Part shown: piece after piece, positions 26,579 through 35,000 of the stretch
Numbering within the stretch: the stretch's first letter is position 1
Layout of the letters: each line of letters begins with the position of its first letter
Assembly: GCA_023394615.1 (NCBI GenBank)
Contig: JAEXAI010000006.1
Coordinates: forward strand, 62,001-126,000
Direction: 5' to 3'
Length of the DNA stretch: 64,000 nucleotides
Origin: Actinomycetes bacterium
Lineage (GTDB): Bacteria; Actinomycetota; Coriobacteriia; Coriobacteriales; Eggerthellaceae
Notes under the pieces: generated by a model
Seen by the model: the letters and a program-made list of their open reading frames with translations, nothing else
Told to the model about the DNA's origin: nothing
Databases searched by the model: none
Position numbers and translations under genes: made by a program

Positions 26579-26995
26579 ATGAACGCAATCGAGCGCTTTG
26601 AACTTTCCAGTGACATATATATCGACGTGCAAGCCAGTTACAATCTATTGGTTCGCAGGGAAAACGGACGGCTGAATCTGAATTTGGTTTCAGCAGCCCA
26701 GCCAACCACCCCACTCGTGCAGAAAACGCTGTCTAACAAAGAAGAGGAATCGCTGACCGACGCGCTTGTAAACGTGCAGATTGATGAATGGGAAAGCTCA
26801 TACGAGCCCGAAGGTTTCGTGGTCCTGGATGGCTTCACGTGGAAGCTCTCCCTGAAAACCGACGATGGCAACATCGAAACCGGCGGAACGAATTCTTTCC
26901 CTGTAGGTCTGCGCGATTTGTGCCGCTGGCTCTACGACTTGTGCGGTGTGCACCTGTGGGACAACACCAACGACGGCCCAGGTTTGACGGACTAG
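26579..26995 (+). CDS. Hypothetical protein, 138 residues
   Basis: I do not recognise the family. The protein is acidic and soluble, without signal or membrane segment. The C-terminal part (FTWKLSLKTDDGNIETGG, then FPVGLRDLCRWLYDLCGVHL) looks like a folded domain ending in an amphipathic helix with two cysteines. It has its own likely promoter (26502-26529) and starts after AAAGGCAGGATGAC. The neighbours tex and the rhomboid gene give no functional hint. Confidence 0.7.
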   Translation: MNAIERFELSSDIYIDVQASYNLLVRRENGRLNLNLVSAAQPTTPLVQKTLSNKEEESLTDALVNVQIDEWESSYEPEGFVVLDGFTWKLSLKTDDGNIETGGTNSFPVGLRDLCRWLYDLCGVHLWDNTNDGPGLTD

Positions 26996-27109
26996 CCACA
27001 CCGACCAACAAACGCTGAACGTTGTCGGCTTCTTGCGAACGCAATCGGGAACCACTACCCCCTGTTCGCCATCCGCAGTCAGCGGCTCGCAGAATACAAT
27101 CGAGGTAAT

Positions 27110-27727
27110 ATGTCGCAGTTTTCGAACAACTTCCGCAAAGTGCCCATCGTCACGACGGTGCTCATAATCATCAATGTCGCCGTGTACGTGGTGCTTCCTC
27201 TTCTACCCGGCGGCAACGCGCTGTATCGTCAAGGGGTTCTGACACCCTATGACGTTATGGTGGGCAATTGGTGGACGCTAATCACTTCGATGTTTCTGCA
27301 CAGCAGCTTAAACCACATCATCTGCAACATGTTCTCCCTGTACTATCTGGGCGTTATGTGCGAGCGCGTGTTCGGCCCTGTAAAATACCTGATCTTGTAT
27401 ATGGTCAGTGGTTTGGCGGGCGGCTTGCTGTTCGTAGCGGTGAATATCGCTTCCGGCAGCTATCTTTCTGGTGCGGTTGGTGCTTCTGGTGCTATTTTCG
27501 GCCTGTTCGGAGCCATGGGCTGGCTGCTTTTCAAAAACCGCAAGCGCATCGACAAGGGCTCCATCCAAAGCTATTTCGTCATGCTGGCCATCAACCTGTT
27601 CATCGGCTTCATGCCGGGAAGCAACATCGCCAATGCCGCCCATATCGGTGGCATGATTTGCGGTTTCCTGCTAGGTGCCGTCTTCTTGTCGCTCGGCGGC
27701 AAAAAACGCATCAACAATCGCCAGTAG
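27110..27727 (+). CDS. Rhomboid-family intramembrane serine protease
   Basis: 205 residues with six transmembrane helices. The catalytic serine lies in GASGAIFGLFGA and the histidine in NAAHIGGMICGF. The N-terminal NWWTLITSMFLHSSLNHI matches loop 1 and the second helix with its HxxxN-like element. It cleaves membrane-protein substrates within the bilayer; the substrate is unknown. Start preceded by GAGGTAAT. Confidence 0.92.
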   Translation: MSQFSNNFRKVPIVTTVLIIINVAVYVVLPLLPGGNALYRQGVLTPYDVMVGNWWTLITSMFLHSSLNHIICNMFSLYYLGVMCERVFGPVKYLILYMVSGLAGGLLFVAVNIASGSYLSGAVGASGAIFGLFGAMGWLLFKNRKRIDKGSIQSYFVMLAINLFIGFMPGSNIANAAHIGGMICGFLLGAVFLSLGGKKRINNRQ

Positions 27728-28349
27728 ACGGGCCTGCACCGGCTTCGCACTTACGCTCGCTACCGTGCTCATCTTCTTCGTGGCGCGGGGTATCCCTGCG
27801 GCCAAGCGAGTGGCGATGCTCGAATCGGACGGGGAAGCGCAAAATCTCTCTATTCTCCTAACTGATTCGAGCAGAAGGCCTTTCGAATGGCGCGAAAGTC
27901 GAGGTTAGGCTGTCTGGCGAGGAACATTTTACGACCACGGAAGACGGCACCTATTTAAACGACGACCTGAACGGGTATTTTGCAAACTGTCGAATACGGA
28001 TTGCATGAATAATCGCATATGTAGCATGCTCCGTACAGCCTAACCTCGCATTTCGCGCCACTGGGAAGGCCTTTTGCTCGAATCGAAGCACGAATCCCAT
28101 CTTTTTCGCGCGAGCAAACAATCTTTCAACGTTAATCAAGCAATCTCCCACCCATCAGCCCATCAACGACGAAAGTGTTTATAAATGCGTGGGCGCGCTT
28201 TGAGCTTCTCCCCCGCCTTTAGTCTGATTTCTAAAATAAATATTCCGCCTTCCCGCCAACTGCTTAACAAGAAAGCAAAGGTATTCGGTAAAATAAGCAC
28301 CAGTGAAAACAAGGGGACCGGCAGGTCCGGCTGACAGGGGAGCCCTCGC
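27728..28349. pseudogene. Degenerate coding region with an inverted repeat pair
   Basis: A frame around 27727-27862 reads like a membrane segment (TGFALTLATVLIFFVARGIP). After a one-base shift it continues as IRAEGLSNGAKVEVRLSGEE, then a short Asp/Thr-rich stretch ending at TGA near 28008. This looks like the remains of a small secreted or membrane protein. No intact start is present. The rest (28086-28349) holds no gene I can support, and presumably contains the promoter of the L,D-transpeptidase. Confidence 0.35.
27863..28085. repeat. Inverted repeat pair, 51-nt arms, 223 bp overall
   Basis: Arms 27863-27913 and 28035-28085 match at about 44 of 51 positions, including CGAGGTTAGGCTGT and ATTCGAGCA. 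Read inward, both arms translate to nearly the same peptide (IRAEGLSNGAKVEVRL and IRAKGLPSGAKCEVRL). The size resembles the 217-bp MITE-like element at 15423, but the sequence is unrelated. Confidence 0.7.
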
Positions 28350-30071
28350 ATGGCGAAAGAAGAACGACCAGCAGAGTCCGAAAAAGACGAGAAGCCAACA
28401 GCTGCTGAACCCAGCAACGACACGGGTGCAGACCCAAACACCGATACGTCCACCGAACCACCTGCCGAATCTGGGTCCGACACTACAGCAGATTTGACAC
28501 CTGAGGCCAAGCCGTCTTCTGCAATCGAGGCTTCCGCTGAATCTGGGTCTGATGCCACAGCGGTCGTAGCAGCACCTTCTCCGGAGTCTGAGGCCGATGC
28601 CACAGCGGTCGTAGCAGCACCTTCTCCGGAGTCTGAGTCTGATGCAACGGCCGACGTCGATGCAAAGGCCGACGCAGAGCCACCCCAAAAGCCCAAACGC
28701 AAGACGGCACTCATCGTCGCTATCATCGTACTTGCTGCGCTCATCAGCGCTTACGTGGGCATCTCATTATATTTTGAAAACCGATTCTGGCCCAACACCA
28801 CCATCGGCAGTGTGGATGTATCCCAAATGACTGCCGACGAGGCCGCTCCGTTGCTGGATGACCAAGCAGGAGACTACGCGATACGCATCCAAGGCCAAGG
28901 GCTCGACTTCACCGTGAAAGCACACGATATCGCCCTGTCCCAAGACAGCAGGCAGATTGCGCAAACCGCCATCGACAGACAAAACGGATGGCTCTGGCCC
29001 CTCGAGGTGTTCAGCTACCATAATGCATCCGACGCACTAGATGTGTCATTTAACCCAACCAGCCTGTCCTCAATCGTGCAGAGCGCTGTCGATAAAGTAA
29101 ACGCGACCGCAACCGCGCCCACCAACGCCACCCTCACCTACAACGCCGATGCCGATTCCTTCCAAGTGTCACCTGAAATAGCAGGCACCCTCCTCGATGT
29201 GGCTGCGATAAACCAGCTCGCAGCCTCAGCAATTGGCTCTATCGCTCCATCTTTGGAAATAACCACCGACCAATGCGTGCAGCCTTCCGTGCTTTCCACC
29301 GACCAGCAACTGGCGGCACAGCGCGATAGCGCCAACAAACTCATCGGCGGGCGCCTGTCCATACAGCTTGATGGAAACCCCACCTATGAGCTGGGCGCCG
29401 ACCAAATCGCTCAATGGGTGCATGCCAGCGGCACCACGGCATCAATCGACCAAGAGGCTCTTGCCGCATGGGCCAACGACTTCGAAGCGTCCTTCAATAC
29501 AGTTGGTGCCGCGCGCACCTATACCCGAGCAGACGGCAAAGTCGTCATGGTCAGCGGAGGTACGTTTGGTTGGTCCACCGACAGTGATGGCTTGGCAAAT
29601 ATCGTCATCGACACGGTGAACAACGGCATGAAAAATTCAGTGAATCTGAGCGTCTATCAAAGCGCCGATGTCTATGCGGGCACATCGAACATCGATTGGA
29701 AAGCATATGTTGACGTAGATCTCTCTGAGCAATACGCCCGCTACTACGACGCATCCGGCGCGATGGCCTGGGAAAGCGCGATTGTCTCCGGCAAGCCTTC
29801 CACTCCCACGCCAACTGGCGTGTATATGGTGAACTCAAAAGCAAGCCCGTCCACACTGGTAGGAGAAGACTACCGAACGAAAGTCTCGTATTGGATGCCA
29901 TTTGTGGGCAATGCCATCGGTTTGCATGATGCGAACTGGCAATACTCATTCGGCGGATCTCGTTATCGAATGGGTTACGGGTCACACGGATGCGTGAACC
30001 TGCCCGTCGGTGCGGCTGGCGAGTTGTATTCCATGGTATCTGTCGGCACCGCCGTCATCGTGCATTATTAG
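28350..30071 (+). CDS. Membrane-anchored L,D-transpeptidase (YkuD)
   Basis: 573 residues. A long acidic Ser/Glu/Ala-rich cytoplasmic N-terminus (1-112) is followed by one transmembrane helix (about 118-142), then an extracytoplasmic region with a repeated peptidoglycan-binding-like domain (about 150-440). The C-terminal YkuD catalytic domain holds HDANW, YGSHGCVNLP and Cys548. YkuD enzymes form 3-3 crosslinks or attach proteins to peptidoglycan. The N-terminal tail contains an in-frame 45-bp repeat. Start after CAGGGGAG. Confidence 0.9.
   Translation: MAKEERPAESEKDEKPTAAEPSNDTGADPNTDTSTEPPAESGSDTTADLTPEAKPSSAIEASAESGSDATAVVAAPSPESEADATAVVAAPSPESESDATADVDAKADAEPPQKPKRKTALIVAIIVLAALISAYVGISLYFENRFWPNTTIGSVDVSQMTADEAAPLLDDQAGDYAIRIQGQGLDFTVKAHDIALSQDSRQIAQTAIDRQNGWLWPLEVFSYHNASDALDVSFNPTSLSSIVQSAVDKVNATATAPTNATLTYNADADSFQVSPEIAGTLLDVAAINQLAASAIGSIAPSLEITTDQCVQPSVLSTDQQLAAQRDSANKLIGGRLSIQLDGNPTYELGADQIAQWVHASGTTASIDQEALAAWANDFEASFNTVGAARTYTRADGKVVMVSGGTFGWSTDSDGLANIVIDTVNNGMKNSVNLSVYQSADVYAGTSNIDWKAYVDVDLSEQYARYYDASGAMAWESAIVSGKPSTPTPTGVYMVNSKASPSTLVGEDYRTKVSYWMPFVGNAIGLHDANWQYSFGGSRYRMGYGSHGCVNLPVGAAGELYSMVSVGTAVIVHY
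28551..28640 (+). repeat. In-frame 45-bp repeat in the L,D-transpeptidase gene
   Basis: Two units (28551-28595, 28596-28640) encode DATAVVAAPSPESEA/S; a partial third begins at 28641. The units are nearly identical at DNA level, suggesting recent duplication and possible length variation of the cytoplasmic tail. Confidence 0.85.
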
Positions 30072-30330
30072 GAATATCGTGCCCATCGAGGACACGCATG
30101 TTGAAAAATGCAGCCAGAGGACTTCGCGTCGGCTCCGCCTCATTTCCGACGCGTTGGTTCCAGTTGCCTTGAGCATATCGGTTCCGGTTGTCCGCAGCGC
30201 ATCAGCTCTCTCTTGTCTGCGGCATCTCCATTCATCGATTCCTTGCGTTTTGCGCCAAAATCGATGTGTGATACTCTGTTGAGCGGTTTTAAAAGCAACT
30301 TCGCACAATGCGATTAAAGGGGATTTCAAC

Positions 30331-31149
30331 ATGACGGGTAGTAGCGCAAGCTCCAGCCAAAAATGGTATCAGACGAATTGGTTTCTCATCTTCGTATCCA
30401 TTGTGGTGCCGATAGCGGCCATTCCCATTCTGCTGTTCTGTCACAAGGACAAGACGATGAAATTCAAACTCATCGTCGCGATTCTGCTTATCATCTACAG
30501 CGTGATCTGGGGCGCTTTCGCCATTTACGGCGGAACCCAGGCCGCCAATCGCATGAGCGGAAAGTCGAACCTCACAACCCAGGAACAACAGGAATATGCA
30601 GGCGTGAACTTCACCATTCCCGAAGGCTGGGAAGCCGTTGTCGGCGATAACGTCATGCGCTATTATTCCGATTCTAGCCACACCACGCAGATTCTGGTCT
30701 TGAACGCCAGCTACGACACGAAGACTCTGAAGGGTGCCCAAGATTACGCCGCTGACATGGCATCGGGCATACTGGACGCGAACTCCACGAAGACCGTCCT
30801 TTCAAACGACCGCACCATCGTCAGCGGGATGCCTGCCAACAAGATAAGCTACAGCACTACGGTCGATTCCTATGATTATTCGAATTATGCGCTGATCATC
30901 GGCATGCCGAACTCCACAACTGCCATCATGCTGGGCTGCCCCGAAGAGGATACTCAGAAATACCAGAAAGTTTTCGAACAGGTCATGAACTCGGTATCCG
31001 TCGTGAACGCCGATCAAGTGGCCGCCGAGGCACTGCCAGCGGATAGCTCAGCCGATGCAACAACGACTACGAGCGCAAACTCGTCTGCATCCACCTCAAA
31101 TGGCACCACGGTGGCTTCCAGCGATGAGTCAACCTCAACGACTTTTTAG
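30331..31149 (+). CDS. Hypothetical membrane protein with extracytoplasmic domain
   Basis: 272 residues. Two transmembrane helices (about 16-37 and 44-67) precede a folded domain of about 150 residues (GVNFTIPEGW, DYAADMASGIL, EEDTQKYQKVFEQVMNSV). The tail is low-complexity Ser/Thr/Ala and probably disordered. The 'IPEGW...F..VMNSV' layout resembles PsbP/DUF-type surface domains in Gram-positive proteins, but I cannot name the family. Start preceded by AAAGGGGATTTCAAC. Confidence 0.7.
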   Translation: MTGSSASSSQKWYQTNWFLIFVSIVVPIAAIPILLFCHKDKTMKFKLIVAILLIIYSVIWGAFAIYGGTQAANRMSGKSNLTTQEQQEYAGVNFTIPEGWEAVVGDNVMRYYSDSSHTTQILVLNASYDTKTLKGAQDYAADMASGILDANSTKTVLSNDRTIVSGMPANKISYSTTVDSYDYSNYALIIGMPNSTTAIMLGCPEEDTQKYQKVFEQVMNSVSVVNADQVAAEALPADSSADATTTTSANSSASTSNGTTVASSDESTSTTF

Positions 31150-31482
31150 CGCTTGCAGGTTTATCGCAACGGGATACTGAACCTTGGCGGTCTCATCCGC
31201 CATCTATTCCTGCCCTCTACAGCCTGACACTTGTTCTTTCTCCTTGCGAGCACATACCTTTCGTTGGTCCTATCGACACATTTCCTAGTATTTTTATCTG
31301 TTTTAATGCAAACTTCTGCAAAAGCATTGACACGATGCGAAATTCCCGTATTCTAAAACTGAAATTATTTCCTAGTTATTTACTATGTTTTTAGCGAGCA
31401 CGAGGGAAGCGCCGCACGCACTGTCTAGCACCGAAGAATGTAGCCCTTCGATGCTCGCTTAAGAGCCCAAAGGAGACATGCC
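31150..31482 (+). promoter_or_regulatory. Promoter and structured leader of the iscS-iscU operon
   Basis: TTGACA (31327-31332) and TATTCT (31349-31354), 16 bp apart, form the best sigma-70 promoter in the window. The leader to the start codon is about 120 nt. In it AGCGAGCA (near 31393) can pair with TGCTCGCT (near 31453), enclosing a smaller CGAAG...CTTCG hairpin. No known riboswitch is recognised. The first 170 bp of the interval contain nothing I can name. Confidence 0.6.
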
Positions 31483-32673
31483 ATGAAAACCATCTATTTC
31501 GACAACGCCGCTACCACGGCCCTGCGCCCAGAGGCACTGGAGTCGATGATGCCCTACCTTACCAACGAATACGGCAATGCTTCATCCATCTACCCGTTGG
31601 GGCAGCGCTCAGCCGCGGCACTGCGCTCAGCCCGCAGCATTATCGCAGATGCGCTGAATGCCGACGCAGGCGAGGTCTATTTTACCAGTTGCGGCAGTGA
31701 GGCCGACAACTGGGCACTCAAGCGCGTAGCGCATGCCTATCAGGACAAAGGCAAGCACATCATCACCACGGCCATCGAGCATCATGCGATACTGCACAGC
31801 TGTGCCGCCTTGGAAAAGGAAGGGTTCGAAGTAACCTATCTGCCCGTCGATGCCGAAGGACTCGTAGATCCGGCAGTGTTCGAATCAGCCATACGCCCCG
31901 ACACCATTTTGGCAAGCATCATGTTCGCGAACAACGAGATCGGCACCATCGAGCCCATTGCAGAACTAGCCGAAATCGCACACAAACACGACGTGCTGTT
32001 CCACACCGATGCCGTGCAGGCATTCGCGCATGTGCCTATCAACGTGAAAGAAATGAACATCGACTTGCTCAGTGCCTCGGGGCACAAGTTTTACGGACCG
32101 AAGGGCACAGGATTTCTGTACAAGCGCAAGGGCGTTCGCATTACCAACCTAATCGACGGCGGCCAACAAGAATCCGGACTGCGTGCCGGGACCGAGAACA
32201 TCGCCGGTATTGTAGGAATGGCGCGCGCTGCAGAATTGGCGCTTTCAGAACAGGCCGATGAAATGAAGCGCCAGTCGCAGCTGCGCGACCACGCAATCGA
32301 GCGTCTGCTTACCGAGATTCCCTACACGCGCGTGAACGGTAGCCGCACCAGCCGCCTGCCCAACAACATCAACGTGTGCTTCCGATTCATCGAAGGCGAA
32401 GGGATGCTGCTGCAGCTGGCCGCTCGCGGACTCTGCGTATCCAGCGGATCGGCCTGCACCAGCGGATCGCTTGATCCTAGCCACGTACTTTTGGCTATCG
32501 GCCTGCCGCACGAGATAGCCCACGGATCGATGCGTGCAACCATCGGGCGCGAAACCACGCAAGAAGACGTTGACTACCTGGTCGATAGTCTGGTCACCAC
32601 GATTTCAAACCTTCGCTCGATGAGCCCGCTTTACGAAGACTTCTGCGCCAAACAGCAGAAACGTGCCAGCTAA
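31483..32673 (+). CDS. iscS: Cysteine desulfurase (NifS/IscS family)
   Basis: 396 residues. The PLP lysine is Lys202 in ASGHKFYGPKG; the catalytic cysteine is Cys325 in SSGSACTSGS. The N-terminal IYFDNAATT is characteristic. The enzyme releases sulfur from cysteine for Fe-S cluster assembly, and the IscU scaffold gene follows by 28 bp. It is supplied by a strong promoter, fitting the heavy Fe-S demand of the respiratory genes downstream. Start after CCCAAAGGAG. NifS and IscS cannot be separated here. Confidence 0.95.
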   Translation: MKTIYFDNAATTALRPEALESMMPYLTNEYGNASSIYPLGQRSAAALRSARSIIADALNADAGEVYFTSCGSEADNWALKRVAHAYQDKGKHIITTAIEHHAILHSCAALEKEGFEVTYLPVDAEGLVDPAVFESAIRPDTILASIMFANNEIGTIEPIAELAEIAHKHDVLFHTDAVQAFAHVPINVKEMNIDLLSASGHKFYGPKGTGFLYKRKGVRITNLIDGGQQESGLRAGTENIAGIVGMARAAELALSEQADEMKRQSQLRDHAIERLLTEIPYTRVNGSRTSRLPNNINVCFRFIEGEGMLLQLAARGLCVSSGSACTSGSLDPSHVLLAIGLPHEIAHGSMRATIGRETTQEDVDYLVDSLVTTISNLRSMSPLYEDFCAKQQKRAS

Positions 32674-32701
32674 CAACGATTACCACCGAAAGGAACCTAT
32701 C

Positions 32702-33133
32702 ATGGCTATGGAATACAGCGAAAAAGTAATGGACCACTTCACCAATCCGCGCAACGTGGGCACAATCGAAAACGCCAGCGGATGCGGCACGGTCGGCAAC
32801 GCAGTCTGCGGCGACATCATGCGCATCTATTTGGATGTCGACGATGACCAGATTATCCGCGACGTGAAATTCAAGACGTTCGGATGCGGCGCTGCCATCG
32901 CCACCAGCAGTATGGCAACCGAGATGGTAAAAGGCAAAACCGTGCAACAGGCGCTCGAAGTTACTAACAAAGCAGTCATGGAGGCCTTAGACGGACTGCC
33001 GAAAGTCAAGATTCACTGTTCGCTTTTGGCTGAAGAAGCGATACATGCGGCACTGTGGGACTACGCCGAAAAACACCACATCAAGATTGAAGGTCTGCAG
33101 CGTCCGAAAAATGATATCAACGACGTGGCATAG
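32702..33133 (+). CDS. iscU: Fe-S cluster scaffold IscU/NifU N-terminal type
   Basis: 143 residues. The start is ATG 32702 with GAAAGGAACC before it. The three cluster-binding cysteines are in GCGTVGN, FGCGAAIA and HCSLLA, in the usual spacing, and the N-terminus YSEKVMDHFTNPRNVG is typical. It receives sulfur from the desulfurase just upstream. It has no C-terminal Nfu domain, so it is the short IscU form. Confidence 0.93.
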   Translation: MAMEYSEKVMDHFTNPRNVGTIENASGCGTVGNAVCGDIMRIYLDVDDDQIIRDVKFKTFGCGAAIATSSMATEMVKGKTVQQALEVTNKAVMEALDGLPKVKIHCSLLAEEAIHAALWDYAEKHHIKIEGLQRPKNDINDVA

Positions 33134-33153
33134 CAATCAGATTCCAAACAACA

Positions 33154-33192
33154 GGGCGGCACCTCCCTTTCCGGAGATGCCGCCCTTCCTCA
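33154..33192 (+). terminator. Terminator after iscU
   Basis: GGGCGGCA (33154-33161) pairs with TGCCGCCC (33178-33185); TCC/GGA inside extends the structure. TTCCTC follows. It stands 21 bp past the iscU stop and may serve the convergent permease gene also. Confidence 0.7.
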
Positions 33193-33282
33193 AACCGCCA
33201 ATGTTGCCGAACCACTCAAACCTACCCCGATATGCAACACCCGGTCATCGGCAGGAAACAACGTATACCCGCTTTTCAGCTG

Positions 33283-34758
33283 CTACATCAAACCCATCAT
33301 CTGCCACACGGGCACACTGGCCAAACACGCTATCAGGTTGATGACCATAAATGCGATGTTGAACGGCATCGTGTCTTTGTGCTCGCACATCTCGCCTTTC
33401 GTCGCACCTAGGATTGGCACAAACACGTTGTTCGTGAATTTCAGATGCCACACGTCCGTTGCGTTGCCGCACACAAACAAGATGATGAAGGGGTTGATAC
33501 CTGCAGCTGCTCCCACTCCGCCCAAAGCGGCCAAAAATATCACCTGCGTCGCAATGGACGAGACCACCACAAAACGCATCACATAGGTAAGCAGGCACAC
33601 TACGATAATAAAAATGTACGGGTTCGAGACCACGGGACCTGCAATCGGACCCATTAGTGTTGCGAGCCATGTTGATATCCCCAGCTGGGTCAGAAGCGAC
33701 GCCAACGACAAGATGCCACCGATGAATATGACCGTATCCCACGGGATACCGGATGTGAAATCCTTCGTGTTCACCAGACCGATAACAGCCATGATTGCCA
33801 GCACCGTAATAGATACCGTAGCGGCATTGATGCCAATCTTGCTGCCGAAAATCCACCCGAGAATCGCAGCCGCCAAAAGAACGGCAGTGATCTTCTCATC
33901 ACGCGACATCGGGCCCATTGCCGCAAGCTGCTTTTTCGCGAATCCCTTTTCGCGCACGAGAGTATTGTCCGCCGCCATAGCTGTAGCTTCGTCGCTACGT
34001 CCAGCTTCGGCACCTGAGGCGCCCTTCACAGATTTGTCCTTGCGGGGGTCGTAGAGTACGAGAATCGCAATATAGCACAGCACAGCGGTAACCACGAACC
34101 ACACCGCCGCCGCCAAAAACCAGTTGGTCCACGTCCAATTCGCCTGTTGATCGGCCGGAAGCATGCCAACCGTTATCATGGCGGGCGCAGCACCCGTCAA
34201 AAACGCATATCCCAAGATACCCGACGTGACCCATATCGTCAGGAACAAACCGGTTGCGGCCTTGCTGCTTTTCGCATACCCCAGTGCTTTCGACGCAGCT
34301 GACGCGATAGGCGCCAAAATAACGCCCTTGCCAATCAGTGCAGGGATAAACGGTGTTACCACAAGCCCAGTCGTATAAAACGCGCTTACCTGGCCTTTGT
34401 AGCTTTCCGGGAAAAGCCTGAGAATCGAAAAAGCCAAGCGCCTGACCAGTCCTGTTTTCACGATGGCCACTGATATGCCGAAAGCGCCGATGAGCAGCCA
34501 GATTGTCGTATCCGCAAATGGCGCGAACACCACGCCGAACTTTGCCACATTGAAGACGGCATAAGCTGCGATGCAAGCCAAAAAAGCCGCCCAATCAGGT
34601 ACGACATTCAGTACCAGCCATACGACCACGCATTCGAAAATGCCCATGTAAATCATCGCTGGCCGCTCCAGCCCCTCCGGCGGCTGCAAGAGCGCGATAA
34701 CGACAGCGATAATCATGGGGATGACTATCTTCAGTCCTTTTTTCATGGTTTCACTCAT
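33283..34758 (-). CDS. SLC13/DASS-type anion permease (1)
   Basis: 491 residues, about twelve transmembrane helices. It resembles sodium/anion symporters of the DASS group: FADTTIWLLIGAFG, the GAAPAMITVGML re-entrant-like region and GIPWDTVIFIGG. Family members carry sulfate, di- or tricarboxylates and related anions. A cytoplasmic loop with GRSDEATAMA separates the two halves. It is a close paralogue of the next gene; the two may transport related substrates. Start with GCAAGGAGG. It is downstream of, and in the same direction as, the second permease. Confidence 0.82.
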   Translation of the reverse strand: MSETMKKGLKIVIPMIIAVVIALLQPPEGLERPAMIYMGIFECVVVWLVLNVVPDWAAFLACIAAYAVFNVAKFGVVFAPFADTTIWLLIGAFGISVAIVKTGLVRRLAFSILRLFPESYKGQVSAFYTTGLVVTPFIPALIGKGVILAPIASAASKALGYAKSSKAATGLFLTIWVTSGILGYAFLTGAAPAMITVGMLPADQQANWTWTNWFLAAAVWFVVTAVLCYIAILVLYDPRKDKSVKGASGAEAGRSDEATAMAADNTLVREKGFAKKQLAAMGPMSRDEKITAVLLAAAILGWIFGSKIGINAATVSITVLAIMAVIGLVNTKDFTSGIPWDTVIFIGGILSLASLLTQLGISTWLATLMGPIAGPVVSNPYIFIIVVCLLTYVMRFVVVSSIATQVIFLAALGGVGAAAGINPFIILFVCGNATDVWHLKFTNNVFVPILGATKGEMCEHKDTMPFNIAFMVINLIACLASVPVWQMMGLM

Positions 34759-34788
34759 AGATGAATCCTCCTTGCTTTTATGGAATTC

Positions 34789-34813
34789 CCCTCATCCGAT
34801 TATCGAATGAGGG
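34789..34813. promoter_or_regulatory. 25-bp near-perfect palindrome upstream of permease 1
   Basis: CCCTCAT (34789-34795) and ATGAGGG (34807-34813) flank CCGATTATCGA; only one pair inside mismatches. It lies 31 bp upstream of the start codon, where a regulator (perhaps the LysR protein encoded at 36703) or an RNA hairpin could act. Confidence 0.5.
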
Positions 34814-34913
34814 TTCAAGGCAAGGAAGCGCTGCTTGCTGCTAGCGCCGTGAATTATTCGCATAGCGAATAGGCGCGATAATCAAACGGCGGTTCGCACA
34901 CACTCCGCCCTAT

Positions 34914-34946
34914 GCAAACGGGGCAGCCGCATCGTGGCCACCCCGT
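34914..34946 (-). terminator. Hairpin terminator after permease 2
   Basis: On the minus strand ACGGGGTGGCC pairs with GGCTGCCCCGT and is followed by TTTGC. The stem arms are 34918-34928 and 34936-34946. It would end the transcript of the gene at 35001-36473 before permease 1. Confidence 0.5.
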
Positions 34947-35000
34947 CCAACCAGATAATCTTTGGTTTTAGGTTACTCTCCCATTGGGGGACTGCGGTAG

